This document shows, piece by piece, positions 33,943 to 42,673 of a stretch of 64,000 nucleotides of DNA. The stretch lies in contig JAVBLU010000007.1 of assembly GCA_031553225.1 (NCBI GenBank), positions 1-64,000 of the forward strand, in the 5' to 3' direction. Below the pieces are notes generated by a model, which was given only the letters and a program-made list of their open reading frames with translations, had not been told where the DNA came from and ran no database searches. Positions within the stretch are counted from its first letter, which is position 1. The number at the start of each line of letters is the position of its first letter. The position numbers and the translations under genes are program-made. This DNA is from JAVBLU01 sp031553225 (GTDB lineage: Bacteria > Bacillota > Clostridia > Christensenellales > UBA1750).

Positions 33943-35064
33943 ATGCAGATGATCGATCCGCGTATGACCAAGCTGGCGGACACGCTTGTGACCTACTCGT
34001 GCAAGCTTTGCCCCGGCGAGCGCGTGCTCATTGAAAACACAGGCATAGAGAGCGACATGGTGGCCGAGCTGGTGCGCGCGGCGTACAGGGCCGGGGCGCA
34101 GCCCTTCGTATGGCTGCGCGACCCCAAGGTGCAACGCGCGCTGCTTATGGGCGCGCCCTGCGAACAGCTGGACCACATGGCCGAGCACGACGGCGCGTTC
34201 ATGAAAACCATGCAGGCGTACATCGGCCTGCGCTCGCCGGACAACGCCTGCGAGAGCGCCGACGTGCCGGGCGCAAAACAGGACGAATACGCCCGGCGCT
34301 ACGCAAAGCCCGTACACTCGCAAATACGCGTGCCGCAAACCAAGTGGGTGGTGCTGCGCTACCCCACCCCCTCCATGGCGCAGTCGGCCGGGCGGTCCAC
34401 GGAGGATTTCGAGCAGTTCTACTTCGACGTGTGCACGATGGATTACGCGGCCATGTCCCGCGCCATGGACCCGCTTGTGGCGCTTATGCAGCGCACGGAC
34501 AAGGTGCGCATCACCGCGCCGGGCACGGATTTGACCTTCTCCATCAAGGGGATACCGGCGGTGAAGTGCGACGGGCAGTGCAACATCCCCGACGGCGAGG
34601 TGTACACCGCCCCGGTTCGGGAAAGCGTGCAGGGCACGCTGCGCTACAACACGCCCACCGTGCACTCGGGGATAACGCACGAGGGCGTAACGCTGCGCTT
34701 TGAGCGCGGCAAAATCGTGGAGGCATCCTCCAGCAACACCGCCGAGTTGACCCGCGTGTTGGACACGGACGAGGGCAGCCGGTACGTGGGCGAGTTCGCC
34801 ATCGGCGTGAACCCCTACATTCACCACGCCATGAAGGACACCCTTTTCGACGAGAAAATCGCCGGATCCTTCCATTTCACGCCGGGCAACTGCTACGATG
34901 AAGCGCCCAACGGCAACAAATCCGCCATCCACTGGGACATGGTGCTCATCCAAACCCCGGCGTACGGCGGGGGCGAAATGTACTTCGACGGCGTGCTGGT
35001 CCGGCGGGACGGCCAGTTCGTTTTGCCTGAACTGCTCGGATTGAACCCCGACCAGCTGCGGTAA
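33943..35064 (+). CDS. Aminopeptidase, M29 family (AmpS/PepS)
   Basis: 373 residues, metal-dependent thermophilic-type aminopeptidase. Start taken as the ATG at 33943 after GAGGAG; an ATG two codons later is equally possible. Metal ligand regions are FNIPDGE-like CNIPDGEVYTAP, ATRVLDTDEGSRYVGEFAIGVNP, and the C-terminal HWDMVLI. The first glutamate-containing region is around GITHEGVTLRFE. It is likely cytosolic, trimming peptides. Confidence 0.88.
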   Translation: MQMIDPRMTKLADTLVTYSCKLCPGERVLIENTGIESDMVAELVRAAYRAGAQPFVWLRDPKVQRALLMGAPCEQLDHMAEHDGAFMKTMQAYIGLRSPDNACESADVPGAKQDEYARRYAKPVHSQIRVPQTKWVVLRYPTPSMAQSAGRSTEDFEQFYFDVCTMDYAAMSRAMDPLVALMQRTDKVRITAPGTDLTFSIKGIPAVKCDGQCNIPDGEVYTAPVRESVQGTLRYNTPTVHSGITHEGVTLRFERGKIVEASSSNTAELTRVLDTDEGSRYVGEFAIGVNPYIHHAMKDTLFDEKIAGSFHFTPGNCYDEAPNGNKSAIHWDMVLIQTPAYGGGEMYFDGVLVRRDGQFVLPELLGLNPDQLR

Positions 35065-35071
35065 GTTCTCA

Positions 35072-35089
35072 TTGTGAGAAATTTAACAA
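35072..35089. promoter_or_regulatory. Rex-like redox operator upstream of gapA
   Basis: TTGTGAGAAATTTAACAA fits the 18-base Rex pattern of two seven-base arms around four bases: the right arm TTAACAA is exact and the left arm TTGTGAG differs at two positions from TTGTTAA. It ends nine bases before the -35 of gapA. It also overlaps a TTCTCA-TTG-TGAGAA inverted repeat (35066-35080). Confidence 0.55.
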
Positions 35090-35097
35090 TTGAGCCC

Positions 35098-35126
35098 TTG
35101 CCTTCGAGAATAAAAGAAGGTAGAAT
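35098..35126 (+). promoter_or_regulatory. gapA: Promoter of gapA
   Basis: TTGCCT (35098-35103), a 17-base spacer and TAGAAT (35121-35126), with a 40-base leader and AAGGAGG before the ATG. Confidence 0.8.
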
Positions 35127-35168
35127 AGGCACGATGTTCTAATAGGTCCATACTAAGGAGGTTTTTAC

Positions 35169-36182
35169 ATGGTGAAGATGGGAATCAACGGCTTTGGCCG
35201 TATCGGCCGCCTTGTGTTCCGCATTGCGCTGGATCATCCGGACGTGCAGGTTTGCGGCATCAACGACCCGTTCATCGACCTGGACTACATGGTGTACATG
35301 CTGCGCTACGACACCGTGCACGGCCAGTACAAGGGCGATATCTCCACCCGCGACGGCAAGCTGGTTGTCAACGGCCGCGAGATTGCCGTGTACGCCTGCA
35401 TGAAGCCCGAAGAGATTCCGTGGAAGGCCTGCGGCGCCGAGTACATCGCCGAGGCGACCGGCGTGTTCACCGACACGGCCTCCTGCCAGGCGCACCTTCA
35501 GGCCGGCGCCAAGAAGGTCGTCATCACCGCCCCCGCCAAGGATAAGGACACCCCCATGTTCGTTAAGGGCGTGAACAACGACAAGTACAAAAAGGACATG
35601 CTCGTCGTGTCCAACGCCTCCTGCACCACCAACTGCCTGGCCCCGTTGGCGTCGGTCATCAACGACAAGTACGGCATTTTGGAAGGCCTGATGACCACCG
35701 TGCACGCCACCACGGCCACCCAGAAGACCGTGGATGGCCCCTCCAAGAAGGATTGGCGCGGCGGCCGCGGCGCGGCGTTCAACATCATCCCCTCCTCCAC
35801 CGGTGCCGCCAAGGCCGTGGGCGTTGTAATCCCCGAGCTGAAAGGCAAGCTTACCGGCATGGCCTTCCGCGTACCCACCGCCGACGTGTCCGTGGTGGAT
35901 CTGACGGTCCGCCTGGCCAAGCCCACCACCTACGACGACATCAAGGCCACCATGAAGGCAGCCTCCGAGTCGGCGCGCTGGAAGGGCGTCATCGGCTACA
36001 CCGAGGACGCCGTGGTGTCCTCCGACTTCATCCACGACCCGCGCACCTCCGTGTTCGACGCCGAAGCGGGCATCATGCTCTCCGACACATTTGTGAAGCT
36101 GGTCGCATGGTACGACAACGAGTGGGGCTACTCCAACAAGGTCGTCGACCTGATCTGCTACATGGCGAAGGTGGACGGCTAA
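35169..36182 (+). CDS. gapA: Glyceraldehyde-3-phosphate dehydrogenase, type I
   Basis: Glycolytic enzyme of 337 residues, NAD-dependent. NAD-binding MGINGFGRIGRL at the N terminus, catalytic cysteine Cys152 in SNASCTTNCLAP, HATTATQKTVDGPS and the C-terminal WYDNEWGYSNKVVDL. It is monocistronic with its own promoter, a Rex-like site and a terminator-like palindrome, so its control by NADH/NAD ratio is likely. Confidence 0.98.
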   Translation: MVKMGINGFGRIGRLVFRIALDHPDVQVCGINDPFIDLDYMVYMLRYDTVHGQYKGDISTRDGKLVVNGREIAVYACMKPEEIPWKACGAEYIAEATGVFTDTASCQAHLQAGAKKVVITAPAKDKDTPMFVKGVNNDKYKKDMLVVSNASCTTNCLAPLASVINDKYGILEGLMTTVHATTATQKTVDGPSKKDWRGGRGAAFNIIPSSTGAAKAVGVVIPELKGKLTGMAFRVPTADVSVVDLTVRLAKPTTYDDIKATMKAASESARWKGVIGYTEDAVVSSDFIHDPRTSVFDAEAGIMLSDTFVKLVAWYDNEWGYSNKVVDLICYMAKVDG

Positions 36183-36196
36183 CAGCTACAGCGCAT

Positions 36197-36224
36197 GGGC
36201 GCCCCTCCGGCCGGAGGGGCGCCC
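36197..36224 (+). terminator. Terminator-like perfect palindrome after gapA
   Basis: GGGCGCCCCTCCGG followed directly by its complement (14-bp stem), then GTTCTTACG. The T run is poor. Confidence 0.6.
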
Positions 36225-36311
36225 GTTCTTACGCCGCCCAAAAAGGCGGCGCGCCCGTCCGGCGCCCGGCCGCGTTTTTTGCAAATGCCGCCGGGCGTGT
36301 GGAATTTGGGC

Positions 36312-36340
36312 TTGCACTTTCCCGCGCCATGCGCTATAAT
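36312..36340 (+). promoter_or_regulatory. Promoter of tRNA-Val
   Basis: TTGCAC (36312-36317), a 17-base spacer and TATAAT (36335-36340), 19 bases before the tRNA 5' end. Confidence 0.88.
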
Positions 36341-36358
36341 AACGCACGTGCCTTTCGC

Positions 36359-36435
36359 GGGGATGTAGCTCAGTTGGTTGGAGCGCTACGTTCACATCGT
36401 AGAAGTCGGGGGTTCGAGCCCCTCCATCCCCACCA
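36359..36435 (+). tRNA. tRNA-Val (anticodon CAC)
   Basis: Acceptor arm GGGGATG (36359-36365) pairs with CATCCCC (36425-36431), followed by A and an encoded CCA (36433-36435). D arm GCTC/GAGC, anticodon arm CTACG/CGTAG with loop TTCACAT (anticodon CAC, reads GUG), variable region AAGTC, and T arm GGGGG-TTCGAGC-CCCTC with one G-U pair. All arms are intact. Confidence 0.97.
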
Positions 36436-36442
36436 CGCGCAG

Positions 36443-36474
36443 CGCTGGGAGCCGTTTGGGTTCCCGGCGTTTTT
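36443..36474 (+). terminator. Terminator of tRNA-Val
   Basis: CGCTGGGA (36443-36450) pairs with TCCCGGCG (36462-36469), followed by five T. Confidence 0.82.
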
Positions 36475-36761
36475 GTCTGCCGCAAAGGTCCGCGTATCGG
36501 GGTATGCCCTCCCTTCGTTGCGTGGTTGATGGATCTTGTAACATCTGAGAGTGTTCAAGGCCGATTCGCGACCGCCCACCCCATTTATTGTGTTATTTTC
36601 GGGTAAAAAGCCGGGAAAAGCGAACAATGCGTTCAACCATGGCGGCCGTTGCATGGAAATTGCGACAAAAGTGTTGCAGCGGCTTGACACTGAAAGGCAA
36701 TTGTGGGAAAATAAGCTCAGACTTCATAGGAAGCACCAGAAAAAGAGAGGGGTCATTACCA
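36475..36761. other. Gene-free stretch of about 290 bases before the SH3-type secreted protein
   Basis: Contains the promoter TTGACA-17-GAAAAT (36684-36712) of the following gene and its leader. The rest shows no gene I can support. Confidence 0.6.
36684..36712 (+). promoter_or_regulatory. Promoter of the SH3-type secreted protein
   Basis: TTGACA (36684-36689) is exact; the spacer is 17 bases and the -10 is GAAAAT (36707-36712). The RNA leader is about 45 bases. Confidence 0.65.
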
Positions 36762-37358
36762 ATGCGCAAATCGTACAAGCTGCTCAGTTGCTTGCTGGCT
36801 GCGGGCCTTCTGTTCGCGTTCCTCCTGCCCTCCGCCGGCGCTGTCGTCAACCTGTCCCTGGGCAACCTGGTCAACTCCAACGTGTACACGGCCACCGTCA
36901 GCGCCATGAGCGTTAAGGTTGGCGGCCAGGCCATCGATGCCGTGAAGCAGGAAGACGGTTCCTGGCTGTTCACGCTGCCCGCCGGCACCAACGCCGCCAA
37001 GCTGATCGTGAACCTGACCATGCCCGAGGGCACCGTGTCCAAGCCCTACTCCGGCACCCAGGTTGACCTGAGCAACGCCTTTACGTACGAGATCACCTCC
37101 CGCGACGGCCTGAAGAGCTCCGTGACGGTGAGCGCCGTCGTCGAGCCCGCGATTCCCGCCATCGTCACCACCACCAAGACGATCAGCTCCTACACCCGCG
37201 TGTACAAGAGCGCCGACCTCAAGGCCGTGCATATGGCCCACCTGCAAAAGGGCGACAAGGTCGAGCTGATCGAGGTCACCGGCGACTGGGCGAAGATCCT
37301 TTGGGAGAACACGGCCGATGTGACCCCCGGCTACGTTCCGGCCAAGCTGCTCAAATAA
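36762..37358 (+). CDS. Secreted protein with SH3-like C-terminal domain
   Basis: 198 residues from the ATG at 36762 (AGAGAGGGG upstream). Signal peptide MRKSYKLLSCLLAAGLLFAFLLPSAGA, cut probably after AGA. A beta-rich middle (residues 28-125, VNLSLGNLVNSNVYTATVSAMSVKVGG) resembles cadherin-like beta-1 domains used in cell-surface proteins. The end, SYTRVYKSADLKAVHMAHLQKGDKVELIEVTGDWAKI, is an SH3b-type fold with VPAKLLK, which may bind the wall. Function unknown. Confidence 0.8.
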   Translation: MRKSYKLLSCLLAAGLLFAFLLPSAGAVVNLSLGNLVNSNVYTATVSAMSVKVGGQAIDAVKQEDGSWLFTLPAGTNAAKLIVNLTMPEGTVSKPYSGTQVDLSNAFTYEITSRDGLKSSVTVSAVVEPAIPAIVTTTKTISSYTRVYKSADLKAVHMAHLQKGDKVELIEVTGDWAKILWENTADVTPGYVPAKLLK

Positions 37359-37377
37359 CTCCTCTTTTTTGAGATTT

Positions 37378-37402
37378 GCGCCCCGCTTGCGGGGCGCTTT
37401 TT
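37378..37402 (+). terminator. Intrinsic terminator after the SH3-type secreted protein
   Basis: GCGCCCCGC, loop TT, GCGGGGCGC, then five T (37398-37402). Confidence 0.9.
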
Positions 37403-37591
37403 GTTGCGCCGTTTCCACTGCGGCGCACCCTCCTTTCGCCCGGGCCTTCGCATGGCCGGAGCCTCGCACGCCGGACCCGCCAATCCGCCGGTCAAGACCG
37501 CAAAGCGCAACGATGATTGCGTGGTCATGCACATATCGGTTTTCATATCCATACGATACACCGGAAGATATCTCAAGGAGGTCCCCATCCC

Positions 37592-38464
37592 ATGAGTTCT
37601 TGCGGTTGTGATGGCTCTCTCAATCGTTTTACGATGACATCCTGGTTTGGCGGCTTTGGCATGACCGGCTGGTCCGGATGCGGCTGCGGCGGCAACACGC
37701 TCGGCGCGCGCGCGGCTTGCTCGCACTGTGCGCCCAGCGTCAACAACTGTGTTCCCTTCCCCTTCCTGCCCCCCTTGGCGCCCACGGTCACCCAGCCGGC
37801 GTTCGGCCTCTCCTTCGCGGTAATCGACGAGCAGGGCCATGCGCTGATGGGCGCCGAATTCGCCCTGCTGGACCCCGCGACCCAGCAGGTGCGCTACACC
37901 GCTGTCTCCAACCTGCAGGGCGTCGCCACCTTCAACAACATTACCCCCGGCCGCTACACCCTCGTGCAAACCCTGCCCGCCGGCGGCTTCGCGCCCGTGG
38001 AGGAGAGCTTTACGGTGGTTATGGGCCCGGGCGGTTACGCCGATGTGGACGGCCTGCCCGCCTCGCAGTTCCGCTTCCCCGCCAGCATGCCCGCCACGCG
38101 TTTCCAGCTGAAGTTTATGAAGACCGACAACCAAAGCGCGGGCCTGGGCGGCGCAACCTTCGGCCTGCGCAACCTGCAGAACGTGGACGTGGCCACGGCC
38201 GTGTCGGACGGCGCCGGCCTCGTCACCTTCAACAACCTGCCCTCCGGCACGTATACGCTGTATGAGCAGAGCGCGCCCGCCGGCTATACGCCCTCCGCAA
38301 GGACCTTCCCGGTGGAGGTGGACGCCACGGGCGCGGTGCACATCTACGGCCTGCGGCCCGCAGGCGCAGGCATTGGCGTTGGCATTCAGGACAGCTCCGT
38401 CGTCAACACGCCCATCGACCCGGGCCTTACCGAGCAAAGCGCCCGGCTGCGCGCCAGCCGCTAG
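37592..38464 (+). CDS. Cysteine-rich, signal-less protein with two SpaA/Cna-B domains
   Basis: 290 residues from the ATG at 37592, nine bases after AAGGAGGT. The first 55 residues hold seven cysteines (4, 6, 30, 32, 43, 46, 53) and many Gly/Trp/Phe, with no signal peptide. Two prealbumin-like SpaA/Cna-B domains follow: LSFAVIDEQGHALMGAEFALLD...TFNNITPGRYTLVQTLPAGG and LKFMKTDNQSAGLGGATFGLRN...TFNNLPSGTYTLYEQSAPAGY. No sortase motif or C-terminal anchor. Unlike pilins it cannot be exported by Sec as read. A spore-surface role is one inference. Confidence 0.75.
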   Translation: MSSCGCDGSLNRFTMTSWFGGFGMTGWSGCGCGGNTLGARAACSHCAPSVNNCVPFPFLPPLAPTVTQPAFGLSFAVIDEQGHALMGAEFALLDPATQQVRYTAVSNLQGVATFNNITPGRYTLVQTLPAGGFAPVEESFTVVMGPGGYADVDGLPASQFRFPASMPATRFQLKFMKTDNQSAGLGGATFGLRNLQNVDVATAVSDGAGLVTFNNLPSGTYTLYEQSAPAGYTPSARTFPVEVDATGAVHIYGLRPAGAGIGVGIQDSSVVNTPIDPGLTEQSARLRASR

Positions 38465-38484
38465 CCCAAACCGGCCGCATCCCT

Positions 38485-38513
38485 GCAGAGCCCGCCGGAT
38501 AGGCGGGCTCTGC
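38485..38513 (+). terminator. Hairpin after the Cna-B protein gene
   Basis: GCAGAGCCCGCC, loop GGATA, and its exact complement. No T run follows. Confidence 0.5.
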
Positions 38514-38650
38514 GTGCCCAAGACAAACCAGCCCTGCAGTTGCCTGCGGCCATTTTGCATCGCGGCCCCGAAACGCAGAATTCTCATGCAACACCGCCTT
38601 GCGCGCCGCCGGTTTCCAGATGGAATATATCCCTACCCCTACCATCCTGC

Positions 38651-38680
38651 TTGACTTTCTCCCGTTCTATCCGATATAAA
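38651..38680 (+). promoter_or_regulatory. Promoter of the EIIC-EAL gene
   Basis: TTGACT (38651-38656), an 18-base spacer and TATAAA (38675-38680). The start it predicts supports the GTG at 38714 over the two ATG codons at 38684 and 38687. Confidence 0.65.
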
Positions 38681-38713
38681 TAAATGATGAGATATGCGCC
38701 GGAGGGATGCAGT

Positions 38714-40870
38714 GTGCGGCACAACGGGGCGATGGCGGGGCGATGGTTGCCCGCACTCGCCCGTATGAGCGATCAGCGTCACCTGTCCGCCGTGCGCAAC
38801 GGCTTTGCCCGTCTGATGCCCCTGATGCTGGCAGGGGCATTCGCCGTGCTCATCAACCAGTTTCCTCTGCCGGCGTACCAGCGCCTGATGCTCGGGTTGT
38901 TTGGAGATAACTTCCAAATTTTTGGCAGGATCGTGTACAAGGCAACCTACAACGTGGTGTCCATGGCCGCAGTGCTCAGCGTCTGCGGGCAGCTGTGCGG
39001 CTGGTACAACGAACACCGGCGCATGAACATACACCAGCCCTCGGCCATGCTTACGGCCCTTGCGTGCTACATGTGCGTGTGCTACACGGCAGATGATTTC
39101 CTGTCGCTGGACGCCCTGGGCACCAAAGGGCTGCTGCCCGCCATCGTGGTCGCTTTGGTGGTGGCCGAATGCTGCGCGCTCATGTTCCGCCTCACCAAGC
39201 GCGGGCGGCAGGTCACCATCTTTACGCAGCAGCGCGGCGGGTTGGAGATGTCGGACACGCTGCACAACCTGTGGCCGAGCGTCGCCATCATCGCCCTGTT
39301 CGGGCTAGTGCGCTGCGCCTTAAACGCCATGCACCTGGGGCCGCTGCACGAGACGATATACCGCGCGCTCAGCACGCAGTTCGCCGGCCAGGCGAACACG
39401 CTGGGCACGGCGCTCAAGTTCAACCTGGCGTCTCAGCTTTTGTGGACGATGGGCATTCACGGCAACAACGTGCTGGACGAGATCGTGAAGATGCTCTACA
39501 ACCCCGCCATGCAGGCCAACGTCAGCGACGTGGCGGCCGGGCTCGCGCCCACGCATCTCTTCACCAAAACATTCTTCGACACCTTTGTGTACATGGGCGG
39601 GTGCGGCTCCACGCTGTGCTATCTGCTGGCGGTCGCCATTACGCCCAAGGCGGACAAACATTTGGCGCGCCTGGCCGCGCCCCCTTCGCTGTTCAACATC
39701 AACGAGCCCCTGATGTACGGCATCCCCATCGTGTGGAACCCCATCTACCTGCTGCCCTTCGTGCTGGCGCCAACGGCCATGGTGCTGCTCTCCGCGGGCG
39801 CGCTGAGCGCGGGGCTGGTGCCCTATACGCGCATGGAAGTGACGTGGGTTGCGCCGGTGTTCTTCTCCGGCGTAACGGCCACGGGTTCCGCGGCGGGCGC
39901 GCTGCTGCAGGCCGTGAACCTGGCGGTGGGCACGGCCATTTACCTGCCCTTTGTGCGCTTCGACGGGCGAGAGCGCGCGCGCCGCTTCCAGGCCTGCTTT
40001 GCCGACATGCTGCGCGCCATGGAGGACCGCGACCAAACCCCCGCGAGCGTGCTCTCGCGCCAGGACAGCACGGGCGAGATGGCCCGCGCGCTGGCCAACG
40101 ACCTTCTGTCGGCGCGCGCGGAGGAGTTCTTTTTGCTATACCAGCCGCAGGTGGACGCATCCACCGGCCGCATGCGCGCCGCCGAGGCGCTGCTGCGCTG
40201 GCAGCATCCGGTGCACGGCCTGGTTCCGCCGCTCGGGTTCATACCTCTGGCCGAGCACAACGGATCCATGGCGAGGATCGGCGCGCTGGTTGTGCAGAGC
40301 GCCTGCCGCGCGCGCGCGCAATGGGCCGCCGCGGGCATGGACGACGCCGTGTATGTGAGCGTGAACGTATCGGCCGTGCAGTTCCGCGATCCTGGCTTTA
40401 GCAGTCTTGTGCTGCTCACCTTGCAACAGAACCGGCTCTCCCCGCGGCAGCTTGAGCTGGAGGTGACCGAGTCCGTGGCCATGACCGCGGATGTCGCGAC
40501 CATGTCGAACCTGACGGGCCTGCATGAGGCCGGGGTGCGCATCGCCATCGACGATTTCGGCATGGGGTATTCCTCGCTCGTGTACATCAACCGCTTCCCC
40601 GTGGATACCCTGAAGGTGGACAAGGCCCTCTCGCGCGGGGCGATGACCAACGCGCAGAGCGTGGACATCGTGCGCGCCATCCTGTCCATGTGCGAATCGT
40701 TGAACATCCACGCCGTTGTGGAGTACGCCGAGACGGCGGAGCAGATCGCCCTGCTGCGCAGCATCGGATGTGACACCTTCCAGGGCTACTACTACTCCAA
40801 GCCCGTCGCTGTCGACGCCATTCCCCTCTTCGCCCGCGCCCGGCTCCCGGGCGGCGACGCCACGCGCTGA
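38714..40870 (+). CDS. PTS EIIC (lactose/cellobiose type) fused to an EAL phosphodiesterase domain
   Basis: 718 residues from the GTG at 38714 (GGAGGG seven bases before). The first 400 residues are a LacE/CelB-type EIIC membrane domain with MGIHGNN and SLFNINEPLMYGIPIVWNP, the usual sugar-site motifs. No EIIA or EIIB is present. From about 450 an EAL domain follows: EALLRW (Glu491), VNVSAVQF, LELEVTES, IDDFGMGYSS, LKVDK, VVEYAET and FQGYYYSKP. Catalytic residues appear intact, although the usual DFGTGYSS is DFGMGYSS. It probably couples sugar sensing to c-di-GMP breakdown. Confidence 0.92.
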   Translation: MRHNGAMAGRWLPALARMSDQRHLSAVRNGFARLMPLMLAGAFAVLINQFPLPAYQRLMLGLFGDNFQIFGRIVYKATYNVVSMAAVLSVCGQLCGWYNEHRRMNIHQPSAMLTALACYMCVCYTADDFLSLDALGTKGLLPAIVVALVVAECCALMFRLTKRGRQVTIFTQQRGGLEMSDTLHNLWPSVAIIALFGLVRCALNAMHLGPLHETIYRALSTQFAGQANTLGTALKFNLASQLLWTMGIHGNNVLDEIVKMLYNPAMQANVSDVAAGLAPTHLFTKTFFDTFVYMGGCGSTLCYLLAVAITPKADKHLARLAAPPSLFNINEPLMYGIPIVWNPIYLLPFVLAPTAMVLLSAGALSAGLVPYTRMEVTWVAPVFFSGVTATGSAAGALLQAVNLAVGTAIYLPFVRFDGRERARRFQACFADMLRAMEDRDQTPASVLSRQDSTGEMARALANDLLSARAEEFFLLYQPQVDASTGRMRAAEALLRWQHPVHGLVPPLGFIPLAEHNGSMARIGALVVQSACRARAQWAAAGMDDAVYVSVNVSAVQFRDPGFSSLVLLTLQQNRLSPRQLELEVTESVAMTADVATMSNLTGLHEAGVRIAIDDFGMGYSSLVYINRFPVDTLKVDKALSRGAMTNAQSVDIVRAILSMCESLNIHAVVEYAETAEQIALLRSIGCDTFQGYYYSKPVAVDAIPLFARARLPGGDATR

Positions 40871-40980
40871 GACGGCCCGTTCGTAGAAAAACGCCGCACG
40901 CGCGCCGCCCCCGCGTCCCCTTTGCGCATCCCCCCACGCAGTTCACAAAGAGAAACGGGACAAGTCCTTATCGGCAACAT

Positions 40981-41011
40981 GGCGAAGGATCTGCATGGCA
41001 GACCCTTCGCC
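40981..41011. terminator. 14-bp hairpin between converging genes
   Basis: GGCGAAGGATCTGC, loop ATG, GCAGACCCTTCGCC (one G-U pair). It lies between the converging EIIC-EAL and solute-binding genes, with no T run on either strand. Confidence 0.45.
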
Positions 41012-41031
41012 GCTGCTCTTCACTGAACCCC

Positions 41032-42606
41032 TTATGGAACGCTGACCTGCTCCGCCAGAAAGTCCAGCAGGCGTTGTCCGTCGCCGCTTTGCCCGTCACG
41101 CTGGCGTAGGGCGTCCGCCCGCTCCCGCGCCGCCGCAGCCTCGGGGACGACCACACCGCCGTACAGCGCCTGGTGCAAGGCGGCGTACGCCGCGCTCACC
41201 TTTTCGGCCGGGTCCGCAAGCCCGTATCGCTCCCACCCCTCCTTCATCGCGCTCAGGTCGGCGCGCAGGGCGATGGGATATGTGACGGCGCGCACCTCCT
41301 CATCCAGGTTGAGCGGGCGGTTGGCCGCGGCGGCGTGCTCCATATCCCCCCGAAGGAAGCAGCTGCGCTGCTGCCAGTCCCAGTAGGTGATGCCGTGCGC
41401 CAGCGCGCTCACAGCGCCCTGCGGGGTGCGCTCGAAGTCGACGCCTTCCTTGCCGTACACGACGAGACTGTATGCGTCCGGGCTCTCCAGCCATTCCAGA
41501 AAGCGCAGGAATCCGGCGCTGTCCGCGCCCTTTCCCACAAGAGCGTACATGCCCACCGTGAACGGCTCGCCCGTGTCCACTTTGGGCAGGGCGTCCGGGT
41601 ACAGGATGCTCACGCGGTACCCTGTCCAGTCGATATCGCGAATCGCCGGGTAATACGTTTCCCACTGGCTGAAACCGGCCATCACCTCGGCCAGATTCAT
41701 GAGCAGCGTTGGGTATTCCTCCAGACGGAAGGAAGGCTTCTGGCGGAGTGTTCCGCCGTTCCAGAAATCCATCAGCCCTTCCTTGTTCCAGGCGATCCAC
41801 TCGCCGTAAGCGTCCGTGCATTCCCGCAGGGACGCGGCGTCCACAAACCCGCGGGTGGCGGTGCTGTAGAACAGGCCGCAGAAGGGCGCGCGCAGGCGGT
41901 ACATGAACTCGTCCGCGCTCACGTAGCCCCATTGCGGCATAAACAGCGACATGGCCGTATAGCCGGGCGTATTGCGCCGCCGGGTGTCGTTGACGAAGGG
42001 CGCGGCCGCGCCGGGAACGCTTTGCGGATGTGCCTGCCTGATGCGCTGCAGCAGCGCTTTGTACTCCTCTGCGGTGCGCACCGCCCCGCCGTACGCACTG
42101 TACACGTCCTCCTTGATGAGCACGGCCGGCCGCAGCAGGGGCGGCGCTTGCATGCTGACCGGCAACATGCTCAGCCGCTCTTCACTGCCGCTCAGGAGCG
42201 CGCAACGCCGGAGGTAGCCCGGCGCGAGGGAGAGCGCTTCCTGGTAGACGTCGCGCGCCGCGCCCTCCCCAATGAGCGCCTTGGCCGTTTCCTCCGCGGC
42301 GAACACCACCGCGTCCTGCTCCAGCGCCCCGCGCGCGAAGGCGGCGTATTCGGCGGCATAGTCCTGCGTTCCGCCTTTGTACACCTCAAGGGTCAGCTCG
42401 ATCCCCTCCTGAGCGAGCAGCTGCTCGGCGTAGCGCAGGTAGGGCGTTTGATCCGCGAGCGTGGCCATGGGGAAAACGATGCGCAGACGCCGCCCGTCTC
42501 CCTGGACGCCCTGCGGCGCGGGCGGCGCCGCCGTCGGTCCGCCCGCCGCAGGCGCGCAAGCGGTGAATACAATGAGACAAAGCAAAAAAATGGCGGCTCT
42601 GCGCAT
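41032..42606 (-). CDS. Extracellular solute-binding lipoprotein
   Basis: 524 residues from the ATG at 42604-42606, with AAGGAGG eight bases upstream. Lipoprotein signal MRRAAIFLLCLIVFTAC with lipobox FTAC. The mature part has family-1 solute-binding features, RRLRIVFPMATLADQTPYLRYAEQLLAQEGIEL and the FNGG-type WNGGTLRQ segment. No permease genes adjoin, so it is an orphan receptor or shares a remote transporter. The ligand is unknown. Confidence 0.78.
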   Translation of the reverse strand: MRRAAIFLLCLIVFTACAPAAGGPTAAPPAPQGVQGDGRRLRIVFPMATLADQTPYLRYAEQLLAQEGIELTLEVYKGGTQDYAAEYAAFARGALEQDAVVFAAEETAKALIGEGAARDVYQEALSLAPGYLRRCALLSGSEERLSMLPVSMQAPPLLRPAVLIKEDVYSAYGGAVRTAEEYKALLQRIRQAHPQSVPGAAAPFVNDTRRRNTPGYTAMSLFMPQWGYVSADEFMYRLRAPFCGLFYSTATRGFVDAASLRECTDAYGEWIAWNKEGLMDFWNGGTLRQKPSFRLEEYPTLLMNLAEVMAGFSQWETYYPAIRDIDWTGYRVSILYPDALPKVDTGEPFTVGMYALVGKGADSAGFLRFLEWLESPDAYSLVVYGKEGVDFERTPQGAVSALAHGITYWDWQQRSCFLRGDMEHAAAANRPLNLDEEVRAVTYPIALRADLSAMKEGWERYGLADPAEKVSAAYAALHQALYGGVVVPEAAAARERADALRQRDGQSGDGQRLLDFLAEQVSVP

Positions 42607-42673
42607 GCGATCGGCCTCCTTCGCCGCCGCATGGCGGCAAGCGCTCAACCCATAAAATGGAATCATCACCGCC

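Noticed and set aside
36551..36916. Short plus-strand frame starting before the SH3-type protein
   Set aside because: It overlaps the better-supported signal-peptide gene in another frame and has no family features.
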